Of a DNA stretch of 64,000 nucleotides, positions 24,595 to 33,622 are shown piece by piece. Each line of letters begins with the position of its first letter. Position 1 is the first letter of the stretch. The stretch is taken from positions 558,001 to 622,000 of the forward strand of contig NZ_CP125641.1 of NCBI RefSeq assembly GCF_030053155.1, written 5' to 3'. The notes under the pieces were generated by a model that saw only the letters and a list, made by a program, of their open reading frames with translations, was not told where the DNA came from and did no database searches. Both the position numbers and the translations under genes were made by a program. This stretch comes from Rhizobium sp. BT03 (GTDB lineage Bacteria > Pseudomonadota > Alphaproteobacteria > Rhizobiales > Rhizobiaceae).

Positions 24595-25728
24595 ATGGAT
24601 GGCGATATTTTGGTTTCCCGCACACGCACCGCGACGACCGCGCAGGGAGCCACAGGCTATCTGACGATCGATCTTGCCGCACTCGGCCGCAACTACCGCA
24701 AGCTCGTATCGATGCTGGCGCCGGTCCGCGCGGGGGCCGTCGTCAAGGCCGATGCCTACGGTCTCGGCGCCGAGCGCGTCGCCAAAACGCTCTACGGCGA
24801 AGGCTGCAGGCATTTTTTCGTCGCCCAGTTCGTCGAGGCCGTCAGGCTGCGGCCGGCCCTTGCGCGCGACGCGCAGATTTTCGTGTTGAACGGCTTGCAG
24901 CCGGGCAACGAGATCGCCTGCGCCGAGATGGGCATCGTCCCGGTTCTCAACTCGCTGGCCCAGTGGCGGCAATGGTCGGCGGCGGCGCGCATGCTGAAGC
25001 GCTGCCTGCCTGCCGTGCTGCAATTCGACACCGGCATGTCGCGGCTCGGCTTTCCCGGGGAGGAACGAGCCGAACTCGCCGCAGCGCTTCGCGACGGCAG
25101 CAATGTCGAAATCCTGTTCATCATGAGCCATCTGGCTTCGGCCGACGATATGGAGAGCGACCAGAACGGCGAACAATCGGCCGAGATGTCGCGCATTGCC
25201 GATGAATTTCCCGGCTTCGACATGTCCTTCGCCAATTCCGGCGGGGTCTTCCTGGGTGATGCCTATCACGGCGTGCTCGCCCGCCCCGGCATCGCGCTTT
25301 ACGGCGGCGCGCCCAACGCCGGCGAGACGAACCCGATGGAGCCGGTCGTCAGCCTCGACGTCGCCGTCGTGCAGACCCGCACCGTGCCGGCAGGCACCAA
25401 GGTCGGCTATGGCGGCGCGCATGTCACCCAGCGGGAAATGCGTCTTGCCACCATCGCCGCCGGCTATGCCGACGGTCTGCCCAGGTCGCTCAGCGATCGC
25501 GGCGCCGTCTATGTCAACGGCATCCGCCTGCCGATCGTCGGCCGGGTCTCGATGGACAGCGTGACCGTCGACGTGTCGGCACTGCCCGAAGGCACGCTGA
25601 CGCTGGGCAGTCTGGTCGAAGTGCTTGGCCCGAACCAGACGCTCGAGGACATCGCCGGCGATGCCGGCACGATATCTTACGAAATCCTAACCGGTCTGGG
25701 CGATCGTTACGACAGGCAATATCGCTGA
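24595..25728 (+). CDS. alr: Alanine racemase (catabolic DadX type)
   Basis: PLP enzyme interconverting L- and D-alanine, 377 residues. The PLP lysine is Lys51 in AVVKADAYGLG; the opposing catalytic Tyr is in KVGYGGAH (about 270); RPGIALYGG and RVSMDSVTVDV are the other family signatures. The start at 24595 has AGAGGG about 6 bp upstream; an ATG two codons earlier (24589) is possible. It is followed 30 bp later by the D-amino-acid dehydrogenase gene and preceded by a divergent Lrp regulator, so it belongs to the alanine catabolic operon (L-Ala to D-Ala to pyruvate) rather than serving cell-wall synthesis alone. Confidence 0.92.
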   Translation: MDGDILVSRTRTATTAQGATGYLTIDLAALGRNYRKLVSMLAPVRAGAVVKADAYGLGAERVAKTLYGEGCRHFFVAQFVEAVRLRPALARDAQIFVLNGLQPGNEIACAEMGIVPVLNSLAQWRQWSAAARMLKRCLPAVLQFDTGMSRLGFPGEERAELAAALRDGSNVEILFIMSHLASADDMESDQNGEQSAEMSRIADEFPGFDMSFANSGGVFLGDAYHGVLARPGIALYGGAPNAGETNPMEPVVSLDVAVVQTRTVPAGTKVGYGGAHVTQREMRLATIAAGYADGLPRSLSDRGAVYVNGIRLPIVGRVSMDSVTVDVSALPEGTLTLGSLVEVLGPNQTLEDIAGDAGTISYEILTGLGDRYDRQYR

Positions 25729-25758
25729 GAGCCCGGCGGCTCCATCATTGGGAAGATC

Positions 25759-27045
25759 ATGAAAGTCATTGTTCTGGGTGCCGGTATCGTCGGCGTCACA
25801 TCCGCTTATCAGCTGGCCAAATCAGGTCATGAGGTCACCGTCGTCGACCGGCAGAAAGGCCCGGCGCTGGAAACGAGCTTTGCCAATGCCGGCGAAGTCT
25901 CCTTCGGCTATTGCTCGCCATGGGCCGCGCCCGGCATTCCGGCGAAGGCGATGAAGTGGCTGTTCATGAAACATGCGCCGCTGATCCTGCGCCCGAAGCT
26001 CGACATGGCCATGCTCTCCTGGATGGCGCGGATGCTGTCGAATTGCACCTCCGAGCGCTACGCGATCAACAAGAGCCGCATGCTGCGGCTTGCCGATTAC
26101 AGCCGCATCGCGCTGGCCGACCTTCGCGCCGAGACCGGCATCGCCTATGACGAACGCATGCAGGGAACGCTGCAGCTGTTCCGCACGCAGCAGCAGCTCG
26201 ACGCCTCGGCCAAGGACGTCAAGGCGCTGGCGGCCGACGGCATTCCCTATGAGGTGCTGGACCGGGACGGCTGCATCCGCTTCGAACCGGCACTGAAACA
26301 CGTGCGCGACAAGATCGTCGGCGGCCTGCTGACGCCGAAGGACGAAACCGGCGACTGCTTCAAATTCACCAATGCGCTGGCCGCCAAAGCCGAGGCGCTC
26401 GGCGTCCGCTTTGCCTATGGCACGACGATCAAGGCGCTGGATGTCGAGGCGGGCCGCGTGCGCGGCGTCATCACCGCTCGCCATCGCGATGGCGACGGCG
26501 ATCCCGATCGCGAGCGCGAACGGATGGATGCGGATGCGGTGGTGGTTGCGCTCGGCAGCTATTCGCCGCTGCTGCTCAAGCCCTTCGGCATCAGATTGCC
26601 GGTCTATCCCGTGAAGGGCTATTCGCTCACCATCCCGATCACCGATGCGTCGCGCGCACCGGAATCGACCGTCATGGATGAAACCTACAAGATCGCAATC
26701 ACCCGGCTCGGCGAACGCATCCGCGTCGGCGGCATGGCTGAAATCTCCGGCTATACCAACGATCTCGGCTTCGCCCGCCGCAGCACGCTGGAACATTCGG
26801 TCACCGATCTTTTCCCCGGCGGCGACGTTTCCAAGGCGTCCTTCTGGTCCGGCCTGCGCCCGATGACGCCGGATGGCACACCGGTCATCGGCCCGACCAA
26901 GATCATCGGCCTCTTCCTCAATACCGGCCACGGCACGCTCGGCTGGACGATGAGCACCGGTTCGGCGCGGTTGATCAGTGATCTGGTCGGCGGCGGCAAT
27001 CCGGAAATCGACGCGCGGGATCTCGCCATCAATCGATATGGCTGA
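25759..27045 (+). CDS. dadA: D-amino acid dehydrogenase (DadA)
   Basis: Membrane-associated flavoenzyme oxidising D-alanine and other D-amino acids to keto acids, feeding electrons to the respiratory chain. 428 residues, normal length. The FAD motif [21 protein letters not shown] is at 3-23, with the VVDR acidic strand end at about 28-31; [21 protein letters not shown] (about 40-60) is a DadA signature, and [19 protein letters not shown] near 390-408 is the C-terminal FAD contact. The ATG at 25759 follows GGAAG. It is in an operon with alr, together converting L-alanine to pyruvate, ammonia and reduced quinone. Confidence 0.93.
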   Translation: MKVIVLGAGIVGVTSAYQLAKSGHEVTVVDRQKGPALETSFANAGEVSFGYCSPWAAPGIPAKAMKWLFMKHAPLILRPKLDMAMLSWMARMLSNCTSERYAINKSRMLRLADYSRIALADLRAETGIAYDERMQGTLQLFRTQQQLDASAKDVKALAADGIPYEVLDRDGCIRFEPALKHVRDKIVGGLLTPKDETGDCFKFTNALAAKAEALGVRFAYGTTIKALDVEAGRVRGVITARHRDGDGDPDRERERMDADAVVVALGSYSPLLLKPFGIRLPVYPVKGYSLTIPITDASRAPESTVMDETYKIAITRLGERIRVGGMAEISGYTNDLGFARRSTLEHSVTDLFPGGDVSKASFWSGLRPMTPDGTPVIGPTKIIGLFLNTGHGTLGWTMSTGSARLISDLVGGGNPEIDARDLAINRYG

Positions 27046-27127
27046 AACCGCATCAAACGGCGCAAAATGCAAAGAAATGCTTGCGCAAATCGCTTATCAC
27101 CGATGGCCATTGTCTTCGAGGTTATGA

Positions 27128-28147
27128 ATGTCCGGTCGTTCCCCTATGCCAGCCAATGGCAGCTTCCTCCACGATCCGGCGAGGCAGAGCCCGTCGTTTT
27201 GGGAGACGGCCTTCAACGGCACGGACCCGGATGCACTCTCGGAAATATTGTCGACGCCGAACTCGCCGATCAAGGCTGCGGCGCAAGCCGGCGCGCCTAT
27301 CGCCTACCGCTGCAATTTCGTCTCGACGGAAGAGCTGACCATCGCCGACTGTGCCTACGAGGGCACGATCTCGGTTCGGCGCGAGGCACCCAACGGCAAG
27401 GTGATCATATTCCTGCCGATGGAGGGGAATGCCGTCTTCGATGCCGGGAAGGAGCAGATCGATTCGATTCCCGGTCGCGGCGCCATTCTCGGGGCGGGCC
27501 GCGCCTCGGGTTCCCGCCTGATCGGCCCGCGCCGTCATCTCGGCCTGTTCGTCGATCAGGCGAGGATCAACAGACAGCTCACGCATATGTTCGAGCGGAC
27601 GATCAGCGGTGACACCGATTTCCATCCGACCATCGATCTGACGACCGGTTCGGGGCTCGTCCTGCAGCAGCTCGCCGTGAACCTCTATCGTGGGCTTAAC
27701 GGCGACGGGCCGCTGCAGCAGTCGCCGCTGGCTCTGAGCGCGCTCTGCGACGCGATGATCTATCTGCTTCTGGAAACCTGTCCCCATCGCTATTCGGAGG
27801 CGCTTGCGCTCCCCGCGCCGGCCCCGGCTCCTCGCCACGTGAAATGGGCGATCGATTTCATGCGGGAACATATGGCCGAGCCGATTTCGCTGAGCGACAT
27901 CGCCACCGCAGCCAAGGTCAGCGTCCGCACCTTGCAACAGGGTTTCCGGCAGTTCAGGAATACCACGCCGATGGCCTACCTGCATGAACTCCGGATGCTT
28001 GCCGCCCATCGCGATCTGCTCGAATCCGGCACGAGACAGGCCGTCACCGACATCGCGCACAGATGGGGGTTTACCCATCTCGGGCGATTTTCAGCCGAGT
28101 ACCGGAAGCGTTTCGGTCAACTGCCGTCGCAGACCTTGAAAGCCTGA
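27128..28147 (+). CDS. AraC family transcriptional regulator
   Basis: 339 residues with an N-terminal AraC-binding-like/cupin-type sensing region (about 30-220) and the two-helix-turn-helix AraC domain at about 235-335: SLSDIATAAKVSVRTLQQGFRQF and VTDIAHRWGFTHLGRFSAEYRKRFGQLPSQTL, the latter being the highly conserved second motif. The ATG at 27128 has GAGG 7 bp upstream; an internal ATG six codons on is an alternative. It lies 82 bp after dadA on the same strand, but its target is not evident. Confidence 0.87.
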   Translation: MSGRSPMPANGSFLHDPARQSPSFWETAFNGTDPDALSEILSTPNSPIKAAAQAGAPIAYRCNFVSTEELTIADCAYEGTISVRREAPNGKVIIFLPMEGNAVFDAGKEQIDSIPGRGAILGAGRASGSRLIGPRRHLGLFVDQARINRQLTHMFERTISGDTDFHPTIDLTTGSGLVLQQLAVNLYRGLNGDGPLQQSPLALSALCDAMIYLLLETCPHRYSEALALPAPAPAPRHVKWAIDFMREHMAEPISLSDIATAAKVSVRTLQQGFRQFRNTTPMAYLHELRMLAAHRDLLESGTRQAVTDIAHRWGFTHLGRFSAEYRKRFGQLPSQTLKA

Positions 28148-28271
28148 TCGTGACAAGGCTGCCCATGACCGGCCGCATCGGCTGCGGCTGGGCATGAACA
28201 GAATCTGGGCTTCGTGTCAGCCGGGTGGCGATGGTCTTTAGCCGGCCTGCGATCGAGACCGGCGGGCGGCG

Positions 28272-29942
28272 TCAGAACTCCTCCCACTCATTGCTTGCAA
28301 TGGCGGCGTTGCCATGGCTCGGATAGGCCGCGCCGAGTTTTGCCCGCAACGCGCGCGCCGGCGAGGCGGTTGTCGAGGAGCCGTTTGCTTGTCGGGCCGG
28401 GCGCATCTGGGATGCCGCGGATTTGCCAATGTGGAATTCGCTCAGCATCTGAGCGATATGGCCGACCTGCTGGACCAGGGCATGGCTCGCCGCGGTCGAC
28501 TGCTCGACCATGGCGGCGTTTTGCTGGGTGCCCTGATCCATCGCGTTGACGGCAGTGTTGATCTCATGGAGCGCCGTTGCCTGCTCGCTCGACGCCCTGA
28601 CGATGGCGCCGATGTGCCGGTCGATCTCCTGGACCTCATCGACGATCACCGTCAGCGTCTCGCCGGTCTGCCCGACCAGGGACACGCCCGCCTTTACCTG
28701 TTCCCCCGAGTTGTTGATCAGCCCCTTGATCTCTTTTGCCGCCTTGGCGGACCGTTGCGCCAGTTCTCGAACCTCCTGGGCGACGACGGCGAAGCCCTTG
28801 CCGGCCTCCCCCGCGCGCGCCGCTTCGACGCCGGCATTCAACGCAAGAAGATTGGTCTGGAAGGCGATTTCATCGATGACGCCGATGATGTTGGAGATCT
28901 CCCGCGACGAGCTGTCGATTGCCCCCATCGCGGCGACGGCCTGCTGGACGATCTGGCCCGACTTCTCGGCGCCGATGCGGGCCTTGGCAACCAGTTGACC
29001 CGCCTCTTCCGCGCGCCGGCTGGAGTCCTTCACCGTGGTGGTAATCTCCTCGAGCGCGGCCGCCGTTTCCTCGATGGAGGCGGCCTGCTGTTCGGTTCGC
29101 TTGGCAAGATCGTCCGCGGCGGAGCGGATCTCCTGCGACCCCGCATTGATCTGCGTCGCAGACCCGCTGATCTGCTCGATCGTCGTCGACAGCTGGTCCA
29201 GCGCATTGTTGAAGTCGTCGCGCAGGGCGTGATAGGCTTCCGGCAGATCATCGTCGATCCGGTAGCTGACATCCTTGGCGGCAATCGCCGCCATCGCCCT
29301 GCCGAAAGTGGTGCCGACAAGCTGACGCTCCGCTTCGATCGCATCGGCCTGGGCCTTCTGCTTGGCGATCTCCGCCTCGTCGATATAGACCGAGATGGCG
29401 AGATCCATATCCAGCATGACAGCCTTGACGAGGCTTGCCAGCGCGTTGCCGAACTCCGCCGGCTTCATCGTTTTTTTCGAGAATACCCCGCCCTTGGGGA
29501 CCATTTCCTCGACGGCGCGGTTGATCAGATGATCGACAATGATCGCGTAGCCGCCGATATACCATTGCGGCTCCAGGCCGATGCGGGCGTGGACGGTTCC
29601 GATCGTCTTGACCTTGGCGACATAATCCTCGTTGAAATTGCCGTCGGCGATATTGACCCAGTGGCCTGCCTGCGCGCCCTTTGCCCGCGCGATGTTCTCT
29701 TCCGTCGAAAAGAAACGGCTGACTTCCGGGCTCTTGCGCAGCTGCGCGTAGAACTTGTCCAATCCGTGCGGCAGCTCGCGTTCGATCAGCGTCTTCAGAG
29801 CGCGGATGCCTGCGCGTCCCTGCTGGTCGAGCTGCATGAAATCGAGGCGGCGTTCGACGCTTCGGCTTTTGGTTTTGGCGGCTCCGCTGTCGTAACCGGG
29901 AACCGAATTGCTGCTGGCATGCATATGAGAGTGACTCGACAT
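28272..29942 (-). CDS. Globin-coupled methyl-accepting chemotaxis protein
   Basis: Soluble chemoreceptor, 556 residues, for aerotaxis or gas sensing. The N-terminal protoglobin domain (about 30-190) has the proximal heme histidine in TVHARIGL (His118) and the WYIGGY segment typical of HemAT-type sensors. There are no transmembrane helices. The C-terminal MCP signalling domain (about 260-495) has the hairpin tip [22 protein letters not shown] with intact CheA/CheW contacts and flanking methylation heptads. The protein ends in EWEEF, resembling the C-terminal pentapeptide tethers that recruit CheR/CheB. The ATG at 29942 has GAGG 7 bp upstream. Confidence 0.92.
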   Translation of the reverse strand: MSSHSHMHASSNSVPGYDSGAAKTKSRSVERRLDFMQLDQQGRAGIRALKTLIERELPHGLDKFYAQLRKSPEVSRFFSTEENIARAKGAQAGHWVNIADGNFNEDYVAKVKTIGTVHARIGLEPQWYIGGYAIIVDHLINRAVEEMVPKGGVFSKKTMKPAEFGNALASLVKAVMLDMDLAISVYIDEAEIAKQKAQADAIEAERQLVGTTFGRAMAAIAAKDVSYRIDDDLPEAYHALRDDFNNALDQLSTTIEQISGSATQINAGSQEIRSAADDLAKRTEQQAASIEETAAALEEITTTVKDSSRRAEEAGQLVAKARIGAEKSGQIVQQAVAAMGAIDSSSREISNIIGVIDEIAFQTNLLALNAGVEAARAGEAGKGFAVVAQEVRELAQRSAKAAKEIKGLINNSGEQVKAGVSLVGQTGETLTVIVDEVQEIDRHIGAIVRASSEQATALHEINTAVNAMDQGTQQNAAMVEQSTAASHALVQQVGHIAQMLSEFHIGKSAASQMRPARQANGSSTTASPARALRAKLGAAYPSHGNAAIASNEWEEF

Positions 29943-30237
29943 TCTGACCTCAACTGAAAACCGTAATTGGGCACGCGCCGCAATCACATCGAAGCCCGTC
30001 GTCATGTCGGAACTGGCGTCTACCCGCCTGATCGATGACCCCAGAAATGGGATAAGGCGGTTTATTTGCGGTTAACCAAACCGACCGAGAAATTGATTTT
30101 CGTCAAATGCTTCGTGATCTGGATATTCTCTGCGATTTTTGAATTGGCGAGCTTCGAGCCGTCCGGCTGCAGCACACGTCCGAACGAAAAAATGGCCCCG
30201 TTTCGCGGAGCCGTGTCATGATTCGGAGTTCCGGGTG

Positions 30238-30957
30238 TCAGCTTATGAGTTGCCGGCGGATCGCTTCGGCAATCGCATGGGCGCGATTGGCTGCCCCGAG
30301 CTTCTTCGTCGCGCTCTTCAGATAGCTGTTGATGGTTTCCGTTTGATAGTCCGACGCACCGGAAATTTCCTCGCTTGTGAGCCCCTTGCCCGCGAGTTCG
30401 AGGCAGCGGAGTTCGCCGCTGGTCAGGCGAAGGACGCCGGCTGCAAAACGGTCCATCAGCGGCTTGGTGATCGCCCGATGCAGCGGCTCGGCAAAGAAGA
30501 CAAGCAGTTCCTGTTCGCTTGCGGTGAACGGCTTTTCTCGCGTGAAGCAAACCCCTCCGTAAACAATGCCGTTCCTTGAGAGCGGAATCTGTATTCGCCG
30601 CCCGATCTCATAGGATCGCAGCAAATACCGGAGGCGTTGTGACGGCGCCATGGTGTCGAAGGCTTCTTCTTCCGTCAGCGGCGTTGCCCGGTTGAGTGAC
30701 TGGACGACGAGTGGATCGGATAGGCCGAGCTTTTCTCCAAAATAGGTGTCGATATAGGCGGGCGGCATATCGGTATCGATGGAGCGGCCCCTCCCGATCC
30801 GATATCCTTCGAGATCCAGTCCGCCGACGGCGATGTAACGGAAATCGACGGCCTTCCTCAGTTGTTCCAGCAGATCGCTGTTGCGCAATTGCCGGTGAGC
30901 GGGAACCTCGGAAAGATCCCTGAAATGGCAAAGGCTTTCAATTGAGGCGCACCCCAT
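30238..30957 (-). CDS. LuxR-family solo regulator
   Basis: 239 residues with an N-terminal autoinducer-binding-like domain (about 15-165) and a GerE HTH (about 172-235, LTSGELRCLELAGKGLTSEEIS then TETINSYLKSATKKLGAANRAHAIAEAIR). The acyl-homoserine-lactone pocket is degenerate: the DP pair is kept (LSDPLV), but the first tryptophan is replaced by tyrosine (PPAYIDTY) and the second is missing. No luxI neighbour. It therefore looks like a solo that binds a different ligand or none. The ATG at 30957 follows GGGGAG; a perfect 10-bp inverted repeat lies 29 bp upstream. Confidence 0.85.
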   Translation of the reverse strand: MGCASIESLCHFRDLSEVPAHRQLRNSDLLEQLRKAVDFRYIAVGGLDLEGYRIGRGRSIDTDMPPAYIDTYFGEKLGLSDPLVVQSLNRATPLTEEEAFDTMAPSQRLRYLLRSYEIGRRIQIPLSRNGIVYGGVCFTREKPFTASEQELLVFFAEPLHRAITKPLMDRFAAGVLRLTSGELRCLELAGKGLTSEEISGASDYQTETINSYLKSATKKLGAANRAHAIAEAIRRQLIS

Positions 30958-30986
30958 CGGCTCCCCGATTCGCGGCTGGTTAACGA

Positions 30987-31016
30987 TTAACCCCGACTCT
31001 GGGGTCTCGGGGTTAA
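30987..31016. promoter_or_regulatory. Perfect 10-bp inverted repeat upstream of the solo luxR gene
   Basis: TTAACCCCGA (30987-30996), 10-bp loop, TCGGGGTTAA (31007-31016). It sits 29-59 bp before the luxR-type start codon, where a dyad operator would be expected, and also about 100 bp after the aminotransferase stop. There is no T-run after the stem on either strand, so an operator is somewhat favoured over an intrinsic terminator. Confidence 0.45.
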
Positions 31017-31063
31017 TAAATCTTTACGTACGACCTTGAGTGCCTGGCAAGACGCAGTCTTCC

Positions 31064-31088
31064 GACCCCGGGCGTGCTGCCCGAGGTC
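31064..31088 (-). terminator. Hairpin after the aminotransferase gene
   Basis: GACCCCGGGC (31064-31073), loop GTGCT, GCCCGAGGTC (31079-31088); nine of ten pairs match. It lies 28 bp past the stop codon of the minus-strand aminotransferase gene. No U-run follows, so it is a terminator-like or 3'-stabilising hairpin at most. Confidence 0.4.
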
Positions 31089-31116
31089 GTCGCGTCGATG
31101 CTTCCCGTCGACAAGT

Positions 31117-32451
31117 CTACGCGGCGCGCTTCAGCGCGTCGGCGATGGTCGAAACGATCGTGTCGATCTGGCCCTTCTCGATGATGAGCGGCGGCGAGAG
31201 CGCGATGATGTCGCCGGTCACACGGATCAGCAAGCCCTTGTTGAAGCAGTCGACGAAGACGTCGTAGGCGCGGGTTCCCGGCGCGCCGTTGCGGGGCGCC
31301 AGTTCGACCGCGCCGACCAGACCGAGATTGCGGATGTCGACGACATTGGGCAGGCCTTTCAGCGAATGCAGGGCCTCCTGCCAATAGTCGGCAAGCTCGG
31401 CTGCGCGGGTCAGCAGCCCTTCTTCCTCATAGATTTCGAGGGTCGCAAGCCCGGCAGCGCAGGCGACCGGATGGCCGGAATAGGTATAGCCGTGGAAGAG
31501 TTCGATCGCGTTTTCCGGGCCGACCATTAGGCCGTCATAGACCTTGCGGCTGGCAAAGACCGCGCCCATCGGGATCGCGCCGTTGGTCAGGCCCTTCGCC
31601 GTGGTAACGAGATCGGGCACGACGTCGAAATAATCGACGGCGAACGGCGTGCCGAGACGGCCGAAGCCGGTGATGACCTCGTCGAAAATCAGCAGGATGC
31701 CGTGCTTGTCGGCGGTTGCACGCAGCTTTTCCAGATAACCCTTCGGCGGCAGGACCACGCCCGCCGATCCCGACATCGGTTCGACGATGACGGCGGCAAT
31801 GGTTTCGGCGCCGTGCAGCTGCACCAGGCGTTCCAGATCGTCGGCCAGTTCCACGCCGTGGGCGGGAAGGCCCTTCGAAAAGGCATTGCGCTCGACGTCG
31901 AGCGTATGGCGCATATGGTCGGCCGGTATCTGCGGGAAGACCCGCCGGTTGTTGACGAGGCCGCCGACGGAAATGCCGCCGAAGCCGACGCCGTGATAGC
32001 CCTTCTCGCGCCCGATGATGCGCGTGCGGGTGCCCTGGCCGATCGCACGCTGATAGGCGATGGCGATCTTCAGCGCCGTATCAACCGATTCCGAACCCGA
32101 GCCCGTGAAAAAGACCCTGTCGAGCTTGCCGTCCGGGCCGCCCGGCGCATTCGCAGCCAGTTTCGCGGCGAAGTCGAAGGCGATCGGATGGCCCATCTGA
32201 AAGGTCGGGGCATAATCCAAGGTCGAAAGCTGCCGCTCGACGGCCTGGGCGATCTTCCTGCGGCCATGGCCGGCATTGCAGCACCAGAGCCCGGCGGTGC
32301 CGTCAAGCACCTGGTTTCCGTCGACATCGGTGTAATACATGCCCTCCGCGGTGGCCAGAAGGCGCGGCGTGGTCTTGAACTGCCGGTTCGCGGTGAACGG
32401 CATCCAGAAATTTTCGAGTACGGGCGCGTTCGTCTTGCTGATCTGGTCCAT
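31117..32451 (-). CDS. Class III omega-aminotransferase (beta-alanine/putrescine:pyruvate type)
   Basis: PLP-dependent aminotransferase, 444 residues, transferring a terminal amino group (beta-alanine, putrescine or another omega-amine) to pyruvate. The PLP lysine is in VTTAKGLTNGAIP; the PLP-phosphate and cofactor contacts TGSGSESVDTALK, KGYHGVG and IFDEVITGFGRLG are all present, and the N-terminal ENFWMPFTANRQFK segment is typical of beta-alanine:pyruvate transaminases. The ATG at 32451 follows GGAGG at 5 bp. It is divergent from an XRE-cupin regulator (142 bp apart) of the PuuR type, which favours a polyamine-breakdown role (inference). Confidence 0.88.
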   Translation of the reverse strand: MDQISKTNAPVLENFWMPFTANRQFKTTPRLLATAEGMYYTDVDGNQVLDGTAGLWCCNAGHGRRKIAQAVERQLSTLDYAPTFQMGHPIAFDFAAKLAANAPGGPDGKLDRVFFTGSGSESVDTALKIAIAYQRAIGQGTRTRIIGREKGYHGVGFGGISVGGLVNNRRVFPQIPADHMRHTLDVERNAFSKGLPAHGVELADDLERLVQLHGAETIAAVIVEPMSGSAGVVLPPKGYLEKLRATADKHGILLIFDEVITGFGRLGTPFAVDYFDVVPDLVTTAKGLTNGAIPMGAVFASRKVYDGLMVGPENAIELFHGYTYSGHPVACAAGLATLEIYEEEGLLTRAAELADYWQEALHSLKGLPNVVDIRNLGLVGAVELAPRNGAPGTRAYDVFVDCFNKGLLIRVTGDIIALSPPLIIEKGQIDTIVSTIADALKRAA

Positions 32452-32593
32452 GCTGGCCTCCGTTGAATGGCGTGGAGAATGGCAATTTCTCCCTTGCAAA
32501 CAAGTCCTTTTCTTTGGTGGTGCAAGTCATTGAAACTGAATGGATGCTCGGATATGTTTTTCGATATTCTGGACAACACAAACGGACCGTATC

Positions 32594-33142
32594 ATGTCAG
32601 TCGACATCGGCAGCCGCCTTCGCCATCTCCGCATCGCTCATAAGCTTTCCCAGCGCGAGCTCGCCAAGCGCACCGGCGTGCCCAATTCGACGATTTCGCT
32701 GATCGAATCGAACGCCTCCAACCCCTCGGTCGGGGCCCTGAAGCGGATTCTGGACGGTATCCCGATCGGTCTGGCGGAGTTCTTCGCCTTTGAGCCCGAG
32801 CGTCCGAGGAAGGCCTTTTATGCGGCCGAGGAACTGGTGGAGATCGGCAAGGGCGCCATCTCCTACAGGCAGGTCGGGGAAAACCTGTTCGGGCGCAGCC
32901 TGCAAATACTCAAGGAATGTTATCAGCCGGGCGCCGACACTGGAAAGATTCCGCTCGTTCACGAGGGAGAAGAGGGCGGGATCGTGCTCTCGGGAAGGCT
33001 TGAGGTGACCGTCGATGACGAACGGCGTATCCTCGGGCCGGGGGATGCCTATTATTTCGAAAGCCGGCGACCGCACCGGTTTCGCTGTGTCGGGCCGGTG
33101 CCCTGCGAAGTCATCAGCGCCTGCACGCCACCGACTTTCTAA
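32594..33142 (+). CDS. XRE-cupin (PuuR-like) transcriptional regulator
   Basis: 182 residues, matching E. coli PuuR (185). An N-terminal XRE HTH (about 5-60, LRHLRIAHKLSQRELAKRTGVPNSTISLIE) is followed by a small C-terminal cupin (about 105-178, VHEGEEGGIVLSGRLEVTVDD and GDAYYFESRRPHRFR). Such proteins repress amine-utilisation genes and release DNA on binding the amine. The ATG at 32594 is chosen because the longer frame would run through the promoter region. It is divergent from the omega-aminotransferase gene, its probable target. Two GATAT direct repeats between 32552 and 32571 in the spacer might be its site. Confidence 0.87.
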   Translation: MSVDIGSRLRHLRIAHKLSQRELAKRTGVPNSTISLIESNASNPSVGALKRILDGIPIGLAEFFAFEPERPRKAFYAAEELVEIGKGAISYRQVGENLFGRSLQILKECYQPGADTGKIPLVHEGEEGGIVLSGRLEVTVDDERRILGPGDAYYFESRRPHRFRCVGPVPCEVISACTPPTF

Positions 33143-33158
33143 ATCGCTTCAAGACCTG

Positions 33159-33617
33159 TCATGGGCGCATACTGCCGCCGGCGCCGACGCATTCGAGAAT
33201 TGCCGTGCGGCAAACCACGGTCTCCCTTTGCGCCAGAGATTGTTCTCGCCAGGCCCGGTAAGCGATCCGGAACTCGATGTCCTTATAAAAATAGGTCTTT
33301 ATTTTCTGTTTGAGGCGGCTCCTGTCCATAGCCTCCGCCGTCACGACGAGATGAGTGGCAAGCCGCTTGAATTGCCAGGGCGGCGTATGCCGCTCCTTCT
33401 CGATCACCTCGACATGGTAATAGGGATCGCGATCGGCGGGATCGGGAACCTTGTAGACGGTGGCCCAACGGACGGTCTGTGGTGAGACGTAGAGAGTGAC
33501 GGTGGAAACGGCTGGTCGTTTTGCCGCCTCGGCATGCGCAAAGATAGCTCCGCCGAGAAGGGCCGCGACGGCCGGAAGGACGGCGCCGAGACCTATCCGC
33601 AGCCATGTCGATGCCAT
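33159..33617 (-). CDS. Uncharacterised secreted protein
   Basis: 152 residues with a signal peptide (about 1-29, cleavage near AHA|EA). The mature part has alternating charged and aromatic stretches (TLYVSPQTVRWATVYKVPDP) and two cysteines near the C-terminus (VVCRTAILECVG). It starts 5 bp after the stop of the ProC-family gene on the same strand and so is probably co-transcribed with it; convergent with the XRE-cupin gene (16 bp). I recognise no function. Confidence 0.65.
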   Translation of the reverse strand: MASTWLRIGLGAVLPAVAALLGGAIFAHAEAAKRPAVSTVTLYVSPQTVRWATVYKVPDPADRDPYYHVEVIEKERHTPPWQFKRLATHLVVTAEAMDRSRLKQKIKTYFYKDIEFRIAYRAWREQSLAQRETVVCRTAILECVGAGGSMRP

Positions 33618-33622
33618 GCGTT

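Noticed and set aside
28314..29957. 547-codon plus-strand open frame
   Set aside because: Antisense shadow of the globin-coupled chemoreceptor, produced by GC-rich third positions.
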